NCBI GenBank assembly: GCA_013399895.1
Contig: VXBA01004870.1
Coordinates: forward strand, 310,001-374,000
DNA length: 64,000 nucleotides
DNA from: Serilophus lunatus
Lineage: Eukaryota > Chordata > Aves > Passeriformes > Eurylaimidae
Reading direction: 5' to 3'
This document shows, in pieces, positions 1-12,200 of the stretch. Below the pieces are notes generated by a model. That model worked only from the letters and a program-made list of their open reading frames with translations, was not told where the DNA came from and searched no databases. The position numbers and the translations under genes were made by a program. Position 1 is the stretch's first letter. Each line of letters starts with the position of its first letter.

Positions 1-137
1 TACAGACACAGTATCTTAAAGTTACTGTTTCAGGGAAGTAGGCAATAAATGACAGGTTCACAATGAGAAATACAAGGGAACTCAGTTGCAACAAAGACTT
101 TTAAGCATGAAAAACACGTTTTTCTGTTCCTCTGTAG

Positions 138-224
138 GAGGCAGTGGAGAAATATGATGAAGTAGTACACAATTTGGAATTTGCCAAGGAGCTTCAGAAG
201 ACTTTTTCAGGACTTAGCCAAGAT
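138..224 (+). CDS. CAPRIN2: CAPRIN2 exon (HR1, EAVEKYDEVVHNLEFAKEL)
   Basis: The exon is preceded by a pyrimidine-rich tract and TGTAG, and followed by GTAAGT. It has 29 codons, phase 0 at both ends. It encodes EAVEKYDEVVHNLEFAKEL and then QKTFSGLSQD, a hallmark of the caprin homologous region 1, which mediates dimerisation and partner binding in this family. It is the first CAPRIN2 exon visible here. Confidence 0.93.
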
Positions 225-3200
225 GTAAGTATAAATGCTCTTCCCTTTATTGCCAGGAGGTGACTACAATATTTGTGCTACTTTTCTAATGGCTTAATTT
301 CTTATGTGCTAATCTGCACAATACTAGGAAGTTACTGTCTTAGAGTTGAAGTGCTGAAAACTGTGTACCACTGACCTTCACAACATAGTCATTCACTGCA
401 CACCCCTGTAAGAACTTGTGCTCGAGTAAGTTAAGTCATTGGAGCTCAGCTGTTTGAGATGACTGCAGTTTACTTAGATTTGAAACCATTAGCCATTTTG
501 CTGGCAGCTTGTGCCTGAGATGGACCGATCCCCTGCGTAGTGCAGATTGTTGGGGGAGCAGCGATGCTGGACAAGATATGTGGGTCCTTGTTGGCTGCAG
601 GCCAAGTAAACAGGATGTATCCCTGGAGCAGTGAAGCCTGGACATAGATGGAGACCAGTAGTTTAAGAACTGCTGATTATTTGGTACTCGTTAACCAGTT
701 GTCTGTTTCTGGTCACTTGGTAGACAAAGACTATAAACTTCAGTGTGTTCAGTGGTGGGCCCCTGACTGGCTGGGGCCTGGCAAATGAGACCTGTGAGGA
801 GAGCTTGGAAGAAGTAGGCTCGTTAGGCCTGGTGAAGTGAGGGCTTGCCAAGAGATGTAGTATTAGCCTTCATATACCAAATACTTAAAGTATGGAGCCA
901 TGATTTTTGCTGAGAGAATACGGTAAGAGGAGGAATGATCATCAATTGAAATAGTAAGTTCCAACCAAGCAGGAGGAAATGGTCACTCTGAGGACAACCA
1001 AGCACTAGGGCAGCCTGCCTAGAGAAATAGTAAAATCTGTCCTTGGATCTCTTCAAGACCTGAATGAAAAAAGCTCTAAGAAATCTAGTTTTGATTCAAA
1101 GGAGCCTTTGTTCTGGAGGCTGGGCTAGACAATGTCTCAAGATCCTTTCAAACTGAATTTTTTTAATGTTTCCAGTGAGGGGAAAGTGCTGGAGTTAAAT
1201 CACTTTGGTTTCCCTAAGAAGTACATTTCTCGGTAAAATTTAACTGAAGCTTATGCAGTTTGCTACTTAATCTGCTGTAGTTTTCTCTAATTATGTCAAG
1301 TCACATAAAGTCCTTATTCAGGGTTTAAAGCACTACCTACATTATTTTTATGTGAGTGTTTTTTCTTTGGAGAAACTGGTCTCTTGGCTCAAGCAAAAAC
1401 TACCCTTATGGAAAGATTTTATCTACAGTAGTGATGTGGATGCTAAACATGATTAGTCACTGCTCTGGCATTATTCCTCTGCCTCCTACAGAATGCTGAA
1501 GGACTGGTAAAATAGCTTGTCTTGGTGTTCACTGATAGTTTTGCTAGAGAGGTTTTTCTATATGTAGTAACTTCAGGCAGTGTGGTAAATCTCTCCAAGC
1601 ACTATGTGAGCAGAGATTCAAGAGCCTTATCAGCCGTGTTGTTGGTTTGGGTTCCCTCTGTCATTGCATGTGGAATATAAAAACTAGTGCTGAATGTCAA
1701 ACCTTGGATTGCTTCCTGTTTCCTGTGTGTAGCTGCCCATGAAAATATCAGAAATGAAGGATAGTGACTTTGTGCAGGTGTTTTTGGTAATCCAGCATTA
1801 AATTCTACCAGTTCATGTTTGTTCTTGAACTTATACTATATTTAAAGGGCAATTCACTTTACTTTTAACTTGGCTCTGCTTCTGCTGGTGTGGATTCCAC
1901 AGCCAATAACCATTACTGGAACACTAGGGACTATTCTGGCAACAGCATCCTTCTACCCTTTATAGTGTGCTCTAGGAAACAACATTTTCATAGACCTTGC
2001 CTCATTTTGGGGCATTTTAAACTCTGTAGTTACTTGGATAGCTTCTGCTGGATGGTTCTATTGGTGCATGGCGAGAAACTTCTCTGTGTATACTTTGTGA
2101 CTTGTGTTGTTGCTTATTTAATGAGAGTTCCAGTCTTCTGCCTACAGAAGTGGAAGTAACTGTAGGATTCTGCTGTATAATTTAAACTAGAGTATTTAAA
2201 AATGAAAGGCAGTTGTCTCGCTAGGAAAACCTTGAGACAACTCCTGCATCCCTAACTTTGTGAAAAATGTTAAAGGTCAGCTACACATAGATTTGTGCAT
2301 TGGTGTCAATTCCTTTAAAAGCTGTTGCAGTAAAGCAACTAGCAGGTATAATCAGTATCTAAATATCACCAAGGCCTATCACAAGTGAAGCTGTCTTTAT
2401 CCAGCTTGCTTAAAAGCTGGATGTGTAGAGAATTAGTAGATAAATGAGGTCGTCTTGCAAAGGAAGAGCCTGTAAGATACTGTGTATCTGAAGAGAGTTA
2501 GAAGCTTATTATTGGAAAATAATAGTTTTAACTTGTTCAGTATGGGATGATCAATACCAGAACTCAATGTTTTATCCTAGAATCCTGTTACTAAACCATT
2601 TTCTTGATTAATTTATGTATTAAAATAGCTGCTGAAAGCACAGAAGAAGGCTCAACGGAGAGAGAGTCTATTGAAGCTTGAAGCAGAGAAGAAAAAACTG
2701 CGTACAATACTTCAAGTCCAGTATGTGCTGCAGAACTTCACTCAAGAGCATGTTCAGAAAGACTTCAAAGGTGGTGTGAATGGTGCAATATACCTGCCTT
2801 CTAAAGAACTAGACTACCTCATAAGATTTGCAAAACTGACATGTCCAGAAAGAAATGAGAATTTGAGGTGAGTTCAAAATGGTTGTCTAATTAGTATGCT
2901 TCATTCATTACAGTAAATGTCCTCTATTTGACACTGCTATGTCTTTAAATATTATGCTTTGGAACACTAATTAAAATTCTGTTCCATACACTCGCTCTAG
3001 TCTGAGGTTAGGAATGTAACAGATTTACCTCACTGAGCATTAAAGGAAAGCTGTAGTAATTACAACTTCTGGTGCAAGTTACAGACAAACTTTTGCCATC
3101 TTGTCTCCCTGTGGGACTGAGAGAAGATAGTCCAACACCATCCTAAGCAGGGAGGCTGATGATGTGCTGCTTCTCTGAGGTCTCACTGTTAATGAAGTGA

Positions 3201-6200
3201 AAAAAGTGCGGTAAACTCAGAACTGTTCTGTTCCATTCAGATGATGATCCAGATGTGCCTCTTCATTCCAGAGGAAAGTAAGGTGGTGCTCCTGAGGTTT
3301 TCTTGCTATTATAACTTCCTTTCTAGATTGTGTTCACCATAGTGTGCTTTCACAAGAAGTGTAGTCCTTTCTTTTGTGATACCTTGTATCATCATGGACT
3401 TCAAACTCTATTGTCTGGAGCGAGTGGATCGTGGACCTATGACCGTTTCTCAATAGCTGCTGGTTACTGAGAATTGCAGGAGCTATTGATGGTTGCCTCT
3501 GTACATGTGCATCAATAAACAAGCTGACCAGCTGATTAAACATCAGTTGTTCTCCTGTCTGGGAATTGCGGACTTGAAATGAAGTCTAGCTATATAGTCT
3601 TGTGGGACAGTGCTAAGATCTCTGTAATGACCAACAGAAGGACTTGTGTTTTCCGGGTTAAATCACATACAGAGAGATACAAAATAATTGTAATTTCAGG
3701 GCTTAGTGCGTATTCTGTCTGTGCAGCTGTGGTTTGGAAGGCTGAACATTAGTCAGTGTCCTAAAATGTGGGGTGTTGGGATAATGTAGCACTTGACCTT
3801 GGCTATTATTCTACCTGATAAAACTTTCATTTGTTTTAGTGTTGAAGACCAGATGGAACAGTCATCCCTCTACTTCTGGGACCTTCTAGAAGGAAGTGAG
3901 AAACCTGTGGTTGGAACAACATGTGAGTGTCTCATCTAGAGAAATAACTTAAACAGCTGAAATGTGTGCTTGGTAAACATCTTAAAATGAGTGAATATAA
4001 ATGGAAGGCTACCAAATTAAACACTTCCAAGTGCTGTGTGTAATGTAATTCTATTATCCAAGGATGATCTGCTGTTTGTTCTATTTTTTAAGTACAGATC
4101 AATAATGATATAGCATACTTGCTTTTTCCAGGTCAAGACTTCTAACCAATGTACTAGCATATTTTTTAGGAATAATGATGGTAGTAATTGAAAAGCTGAT
4201 GTGTGAATACTTTATGGAACAGTGGGAAACTTTTTGTATAGCTGTGTGCAAATGGGTTAAGTTTGGAAGAGTTCTCAGCCATGAAATGCTTAGTTGAGTA
4301 TATTGATGTGTATTAGAAAGATTCATTGGCCTCAGGCTGAAGGTCCCACTACATTGAAGATTCTCCCTTCTTTGTAGGAATTCTAGACTCATACTTGCTG
4401 TCTGCCTAAGTGCAGGATACCACACTGCAGAAGGATAGTCATTAATGGAACTTGCTGTGACCTCTAATCATGTACAGTGCAGTCTTACTTTAAACTGTGG
4501 CCAGTGTCCTTACTTTTCAAGCACACAAAAATCTGTGAGACTCTACATAGCTTCCATTTATGGCATAGTTCCAAAACCCCTGGTTGGAAGCCAACATACA
4601 CGTTCTGTGTTCCTATTTACAACTTATTTGCTTATGAAATGGTCCTTGCTTGAGCTGTAGTCTTTCCCATTGCAAACAGACCTTGCTTGTCCCATTTACT
4701 CCAATCCTGTAGAGGTTGTGTGGCAGGAATCTTTTATTTGTTACTGACAATGTTGAAGCTGTTAGACCAGAGCACAAACTTCCACATGGAGGTAGTTGAA
4801 CTGACAACTAAGTGTTAACTCTTTCCGTGCACTTCAGGACAAACTGCAGCTGCCTGTGTATTGCTACAGGCTGGTAACTTTAGCCTTGTTGCCATGAATT
4901 AATTGATAGTTGCCTAGCTGTTTTGGACTACAAACAATTGTTTTATCTGTCACCTAAAATTGTTTTATCTGTCACCTAAACAACTTTTGTCATTTTATCA
5001 CTATCTACCCCTTTAGTGTCAGTCTCATATCCTTTTGTGTGCAAGCTAGACTTCAGGTGAAGCTGTTAGGTCATTTTACTAGCATTCATTGCCTTGGAAG
5101 AAAATGTTTTTATAGTTGTACTAAATTCTAGCTACAATTCTTGTTTGTGTGGTTTGCATGGGTGGGAGTGATCTTTCACCAAATAGTGTTCCTGTTCTTG
5201 AGGCTGTCCTGTCTCTAGCTCCTCTGAAATGATTTCTAGTAGCACTGTTACTTCTGAGGTCTTACTCTAAACTCCTGTCTCTTGTTTGCATTGAGGAGGA
5301 AACTCAACAGATTCTCAGAGTACAGTTAAGGTTTTGTTCAACCATATCAGCTTTCACCCTTTTCAAACTTCAGAGGATAGAGTTGAGTGTGAAACAGTCT
5401 CTTGCATTTTCTCTGTTTGTTTCTTCAGTTCTTAACTCTTCCTTTTGAGACTTACTATCCTGTCACTGGGAAGAGGGTCTTGTAGGGCAGTTCCATAGTG
5501 GCTGCTAAGCTTCATGTGTGTTGCAGTCTGCACGTGATTTTCACACTGATGCTGGCTAGTTTATACATGGTAAAAAATCCCTTTCTAAGTGTGTGAAAGA
5601 CTAGGTGGCTCAGTGTTTCTTGGGTGCATTTAAACGTTCTTGCCTCTGGATTGCAAAGATGTTTTCAAAGGTAATATATTGAGCAGTCTAACAAATGCTT
5701 TTTACTAAAACATTTTATTGCTGTAACTCAGTAAGATGTATAAACTTGGAGAAGTTGCAATTCATATAAAGGGAGGAAGTAGGAAGTCTTAATCTGAGTA
5801 CCCCTTGATTCCAGATTTTCCTATTAACTTCATGGATTTTTACTCTTCAGATAAACACATGAAGGACCTGCTATCTAAACTTCTGGACTCTGGCTACTTT
5901 GAAAGTATTCCGACTCCTCGCACCACTGTGCCAGTAAAAGAATTGGAAGAAGAAGTAAACAGAAAATCTGAGAAAACAAGGCAGATGTCAAAAGGAGAGT
6001 CTGTCAAAGAACCAGGTGGAATATTACAAGGCTCAATTTTTGTATCAGTGTTGAGAAAGGCTTGAGCTGAGTATCGACTTTGCATGGCTTGATGCTGTAG
6101 CTTGCTTGCAATGTAGTAACTGAAATGGAACCTGCAAGCCTTGCAACCCTATAGTGACTAATTGTGTTGAAAAAAATTAACTCAGTTACAGAATGTTTTT

Positions 6201-9200
6201 GCCTTCTGAGCAGGTTTCCATGTTCGAGACGTGGAAACTGTCTGGTATAGGGAATGTTACATATTACAATAACCAAATCATGAATACTACAAAATGTTGC
6301 TTGACTCTAAACTTCTGTATATGTAAAACCTAATCAGAAAACAAAAGTTTGCCTAAAAATAACATGTTGAATGGCAAGCTGAGATTTTTAGAATATGTTT
6401 TAGCAACTGGTACTACTATTTAAATAGAATTAACTAGTTGCTGTTTGGTCTGCCTTTCTGCATTTGATCAGTTGAAACAAATTAACATCCTTTCTCTAGA
6501 ATCCATTATGGAGCTTATGAAGTCTGAAATACAGCCACAGGAGGTAAGACACTTAACTACTAATTCTTTCCTTGAGTATTGTGATTTATCAGACACGTAA
6601 TTGCACTTCTGCAGCTCTTTTTTGAACAAAAATGGTGTCTGAGCAGTCTACATTGCTTTATGTAGGAAGCATTAAAAACTTGATTGCATTTCTATTTCCA
6701 ACCCCAGATTTATGGCATCTGGGGTATTTTGGGGTAAATGGAGCAGGATTACATGAAGCAGTATAGTACTTTAATGCTCTAGCACTTTCCTGAATAAAAC
6801 AAAGCATCAGCTTTTAGAGTGGAAACACTGATCTTTTGTGTACTGTGGAATAGAGAAAATACACATCTACTAGAGCTGTCTCTAAAAGTGAAGCTGATTG
6901 CAGTAGGCTTGGTATTGGTGGGATTGAGAACGAAGTAGGTTTTGCTGTGATTTGTCAGAAAAGTAGGGATTCCCAGACAGACTTGTGCACATAGGGGTGT
7001 ATAGACCTGTTTCAGCAGCTCTTTAGACTCCTGTGCTCAAGTTTTGTCTGTTGATAGCATAAAAACTATTAGATTTGATTCAAAAGGTGGGGAGGGTGTC
7101 CTTTTCTAAGTGGAAATGCTGGTTCTTAAAAACTGAATCCCTGCTTCCCAGGTATCCCACTAGAGGGTGTACTCCAGGAGTTTTTGTCACTTACTGGTAA
7201 TAGTTACCTGACTCTTCTGATATCTTCTCAGGGAAAATTTCAGCCAGTGAGCCTTGTACATTATTCATTTCACACATTTCTTCCTGTTTGTGGCAAAGTG
7301 GTAACACTGAAAAACTTCAGAACATCATCATTGAGCTCTCAGACTTATTGACACTAAACACAGCCTGCAGTTGAAGTCCAGTGGTAGTAAATCTGAGAAT
7401 CTGATTACTTTTTGGTACTAAAACTCCATAAAGAATGAAGGTTATACTTGGTTACCAGGCCTAATATTTCAGGGGAGATGGCATTGCTAAGCTTAGCAGA
7501 ATGCCTGCTAATACAGTACCACAGCATTTTTAAGTGCTTAGGGGGGAGGGTTACCTCTTGTAAAAATCACAATTGAACTTGCTGCTTAGGAACATCAGGT
7601 AACATTCAGGATAAGGGCATTAGATTCACTCAGCTCTAGTGGGTTTTACTTGTGGTGCCCAGGACTGTTTCCTGTTTCTCTGCCAAGCAAAGCTAGTCTG
7701 CAGTGTTGTAGGATAAAGCCATAGCTGTCCACATAGTTTCGATGAGTAGTGCTTAGACTGTCTAGGCTCTGCTTTTAGTCAGCAGTTTTCAGTAGCTGGG
7801 TGACCTAATTTAACTGACCTGAACTGTAGTAGCAAAATGTGTTCTTGGGAGCCATTAAGTTTCTCTGGTCTATATAGTTTCTCAACAGGCGTTATTTGCC
7901 TGAAGCAGAATACTCTGTCAAGAAGAAGACAGAAGAGCCCAAATCTTGGGAAGCTGAGTGTGCTAGAAAGCAGGATCCTCCAAAGTCCTGGGAAATGCTT
8001 GTTGAAGAGCAGGAACAGAAGAAACAAGGGACCTTAAAGCCTTGGGAAGCTCGTGTTAGACAGCAAGAATTAAAAAGACCAGGTTCTCCAAAACCTTGGG
8101 AAGCTCATGTTAAAGAGGAGGAACAGAAGTGTGAGTCTACAAAGCCCTGGGGGACTCGTGTTGAGGAACAACAGAAGAAGCAAGAAGCTCCAAAGGCCTG
8201 GGTAGCACGTGTCCATGAGGAGCCGGAGTCTCCTAAACCCTGGGTAGCAAAAGTTAGGGAAGAGCAGGACCAGAAGAAACAGGAGTCACCTAAGCCATGG
8301 GTAACAAAAGTTAGGGAAGAGCAGGAACAGAAAAAACAGGAGTCCCCAAAACCTTGGGTAACCAAAGTTAAGGAAGATACTGAAGAAAAGCAGCAATCTC
8401 CAAAACCTTGGGTAACCCAAACTAGGGAGCAACCAGAACAAAAGAAGCCAGAGTCTGTGAAAACATGGGAAATGCCTGTTAGGGAAGAGCCAGAGCAAAA
8501 GAAGCAGGAGCCTATGAAGGCTTGGGCTGCACATGTTAGGGAGGAGCCAGAAAAAAAGAAGCAGGAGACTCGAGAGGCTGGTGAAAAAGCTGTCAGGCAG
8601 CAGCAAGTGTCATCACCACAGTTACAGAACCCTCCGAAGTCCTGGGGAGCTGCAAGTATTGGGCCAAAGGAGCAGATGGGGCCAAAGAAGTTTGATATGG
8701 AACCCAAAGAAGTGAGTTGGCATATGTAGTAGTATTTCCTGTCATAAGCTTTTGACACTAGTGTATTGGAATAAAGCGAAGACTTTATAAGGTGTATTTT
8801 GCAGGTTAATATTTAGACTCCAATTTCATTCTGTCTTGGGGGGGAATAATTCCAGTGGTTAAAGTCTATATTGGAATGGCAAGATGGTCTGCTTTGCTTT
8901 TTACATCAGCACAGTGTTGGAGCCTTGAATACCTGCTTTAGGTATAAGACAGAAGAATTAACTTGGTTCATCTGTAGCTATTGGTTCTGTCCACTGTTAG
9001 CAGTACAAAGCAGGTATGACTCACCCAGGGATCAAATACTTTGTGGCTGCATGCAAATAGCACTTCAGTAATTTTTAGGCTTTTGATTAAAATAGCTGCT
9101 GATTCAAGGGAGATCTAATGTCTGGATGAAGCAATACCAACTGTACAGAGGCTTAAATATGTATTTCCAGATGAATGCATAAACCATACTGCTGTCCTGG

Positions 9201-12200
9201 AGAGTCCAACAATAGCATAGCTTTAGAAATGTGAAATGAAGCCATTGCAGAGTTACAGCTGAGCAAGCTGCTACCCTCTGGTTACATTACCTTCCTTCTC
9301 ACCTGTGCTTGGGTATCAACAATTCTGATAACAAATAACTGAACTGTTCTTTATCTGCTGTCTCATGTAATTAAGAGCAGTGTTATTTTGAAGTTAGACT
9401 TCAGGAAGCTAATATGGAAACTGAACAGTTCTCTATACGCTTGTCGGCACTCCTATCTTTCTGCAAGAAGGCAGGAATCACTACATCCCATATTGCTCAT
9501 AGCAAATTATTAAGTTTATATCTTGTTAGTAAACATGGCATAACTGAAAAATTGATGTTCTTGTGCCTAGAGGCGAGACTGCAAACCGAAGGTTGAGCAT
9601 GAGATTAAAAGAGTATGTAACATGCAGCACTGGGTATCAAAATGGGATTAAGGTGTTTCAGCTTGATTCCTTTTTACACTCAAACTGAGTAGAATCTTGT
9701 TTCCACTGGTGGTGGTGGTACAGGTAGAAAAGCTGGTTGCCTCACTAAATAACTCTGAGCACAAATAGGTGTTGTGCACCCAACTATGCATAGTATTATT
9801 GTAACTGAAACTATTACAATACTAGAAACTAAGTATCAAGCACTTCAATATGCCTTGGAATTTCTGGGGTCAGATTATCTTAAGTCTTAAATGCTAGATA
9901 CTTCCTAATGAGTCAGGGCTGTTATTGGGATGGATAGGTGGATGGGTTAAGTGGTCAACAAAACTTTGCTGCATTAATTAAAAAGGATGGTCTCTAATCA
10001 GTGGGAGGAACTTGCAAATTGCCTAGAACCTCCCTAGTAGTGTGCAGATGTGCACACTGGTGAAGTTAAACTAATTGTTGGAATGAGGGGTCACTTAAGA
10101 TGGATTGCTACATTAAGTAAACAAAGCGTATTTTAAAGTATTCAAACTTCAATTTACATAGTCCATAGGGAAACACCTGCTGGCTTTATTTTTTGCTTAG
10201 TACCTGTTGAAGAGTCCTAATATTGAAAGTATGTTTTTGTAGAATGAGTAGCAAATAGTGTACTGTCAACTTGTCTTCACAACCAGTTTTTAAAAAATGA
10301 AGGTATCTTTTGACTTGAGGTGCATATAAAGAACAATTAAAATATTAAGCTTCTCAGATAAATTTCTCTTGTCTTTGCTTATATAAAAAGGAATGCAGTA
10401 CTTTAACTGGATCTGTTTAACTCCCAGTGAGACTTGATAAATGTCATTTGCAAAAATATAGGCATGGCAGATAAAAGGCCTGTGTCAGTGCTGCTGTGCT
10501 CTGAGCTGGAACTAACCTTTCTTTAACCTCTGAAACAACTCTGAGCTCTGAGATCTTTTTTTAAAAACTGCTTTCAGATTGTAAAATGTTTATTTAATTC
10601 AATGTATCCTAAGGTGCAATGCCTAAGAAGCTAAGCCTAAGACAGCAGAGTGAACTGATGTGCAAGCCTGTTTTAACTGCTGTTGTATTTAGATGTGGAC
10701 CAGCAAACTTGGAGCTGAATTTGTGGCCTGCTATGGGAAAGCAAAACTGTTTGGCTTGTGCTGTCATCCAGTGCCATTGAAATCATACCTATTGTGAACA
10801 CTGCTCTGAAAAGAAAGCAAATAATAATTGTGCATCTACATGGCACAACTGTAATTACAGCTTAAATATTACCATTCCACCTCATTTAGTACTCCATAGC
10901 TAACAAACCAAAAGAACTGAGGTCCTGTATCATAGAATGGAGTTTTACTGGTATATGAGGTGGTTGAAATGTATGTTAGGGTTATATGCAAGTCAGTCTC
11001 TAAAAAAGCCAGCTTTAAAGTGGCACTGAGTATATTGGCACTCTAATAGAATTCCAGTGTGGTCAGCATGCCTTGACATTGGTTTATTTGCAATGGTGTA
11101 ACAAGTCCAAAACCAAATCCTATGTATTTCAACTCCACTTTTAGTCAAATCTCTGGATGTATGTCAAGATGGGTTTTGCTGAATATACAAGTAGCGTTGA
11201 AGTTAGGATTCAGAAACATTGTTATGACAAATTGTACCCTCAGCTTACCAGTGCTGTGTTGCTGTAGTGATTCAAGCAATGTTGAGGTTCTTGTTAAGTG
11301 ATCTTAGCATTTACAGGCTTGATGTGGACTTGAACACACAATAAGAATCTGCTACCAGCTTAAAGACTTCCAGGAACAACATCTAACAGCCTAGAAAGAA
11401 AACTTGGTTTAAAACCATCTTAATGTCAAGTGCCTGCTCTTCTTCAAAGCATCTCTTTTTATAAAAGACATAAAAACCTGAAGTACTTCTTGCAGTCTTC
11501 TCATATATGATCTTGTGTTGCACTAAGCCTGGTTTTGAACACCTAGGTACCAGCAAAGCAGCAAATCAGTGAGGTAACTTCACTATAGCTCCTCATGGCT
11601 GGTGTATTTTAATATATGTAGGAACTAGAAAACAACTTACATGCAACAGAAAGTCTCAATGTTTCAGCCCTGGCTTAAAGCCCTAATATCATATGTAAAC
11701 CCTGTATGCTTGTGCTTCTTGAAATAAAGAATGCTACTAACATAATAGAGAGCTGGGGAAGGAGATAAAAACTAACAGATCATGAAAGCACACAGAAGTC
11801 TTATCTTTGGAAGCAAAAGTGACACACTGAAATCTCTTCTGCTTCCATGCTGTTGAGGCTATTTCCATTCTTTTGTGTTTAATGTACAAGTCTCACTTAT
11901 GTAGCTAGTGGACTATCTTAAGAGCTTCAGACACTGCCAGATGTGACCTAGCTAGGTGTCTTAGAGGTGAAAGGCTTCTGTTACCCATTTTGAAACATAC
12001 AGAGAACCACTTTGGTAGTTTACTTGTGTCTCAGTATAAACAGTAGTGTGGAAGAAAAGGGTGACAGAAGCATTTAACTTGTAATGGATTTACTATGACA
12101 GTGAGTGCTGGAAAATCAAGTCTGCTTGTAAGTGAGGGCTAATAAAGTGTTGGACAGAAAGGTTCAGATTCCTAGTAATTTGCTGAGATTAACTTTATTC

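Larger units (their letters stand above)
2868..5850 (+). other. Two CAPRIN2 introns flanking the 83-nt exon
   Basis: The intron parts (2868-3839 and 3923-5850) contain no recognised gene. The second holds a perfect 22-bp tandem duplication at 4937-4980 and the optional acceptor at 5814. Confidence 0.75.

Noticed and set aside
5815..5850. Upstream acceptor as the main start of the CAPRIN2 exon
   Set aside because: It would insert 12 residues absent from the remembered human protein; the downstream acceptor restores GTTYKHMKDLL exactly. Kept only as a possible alternative.
8105..8758. 217-codon open frame on the minus strand
   Set aside because: It is the mirror of the CAPRIN2 repeat exon. 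The Lys/Glu-rich sense repeats leave the antisense frame free of stops and give a repetitive Cys/Ser/Phe protein.
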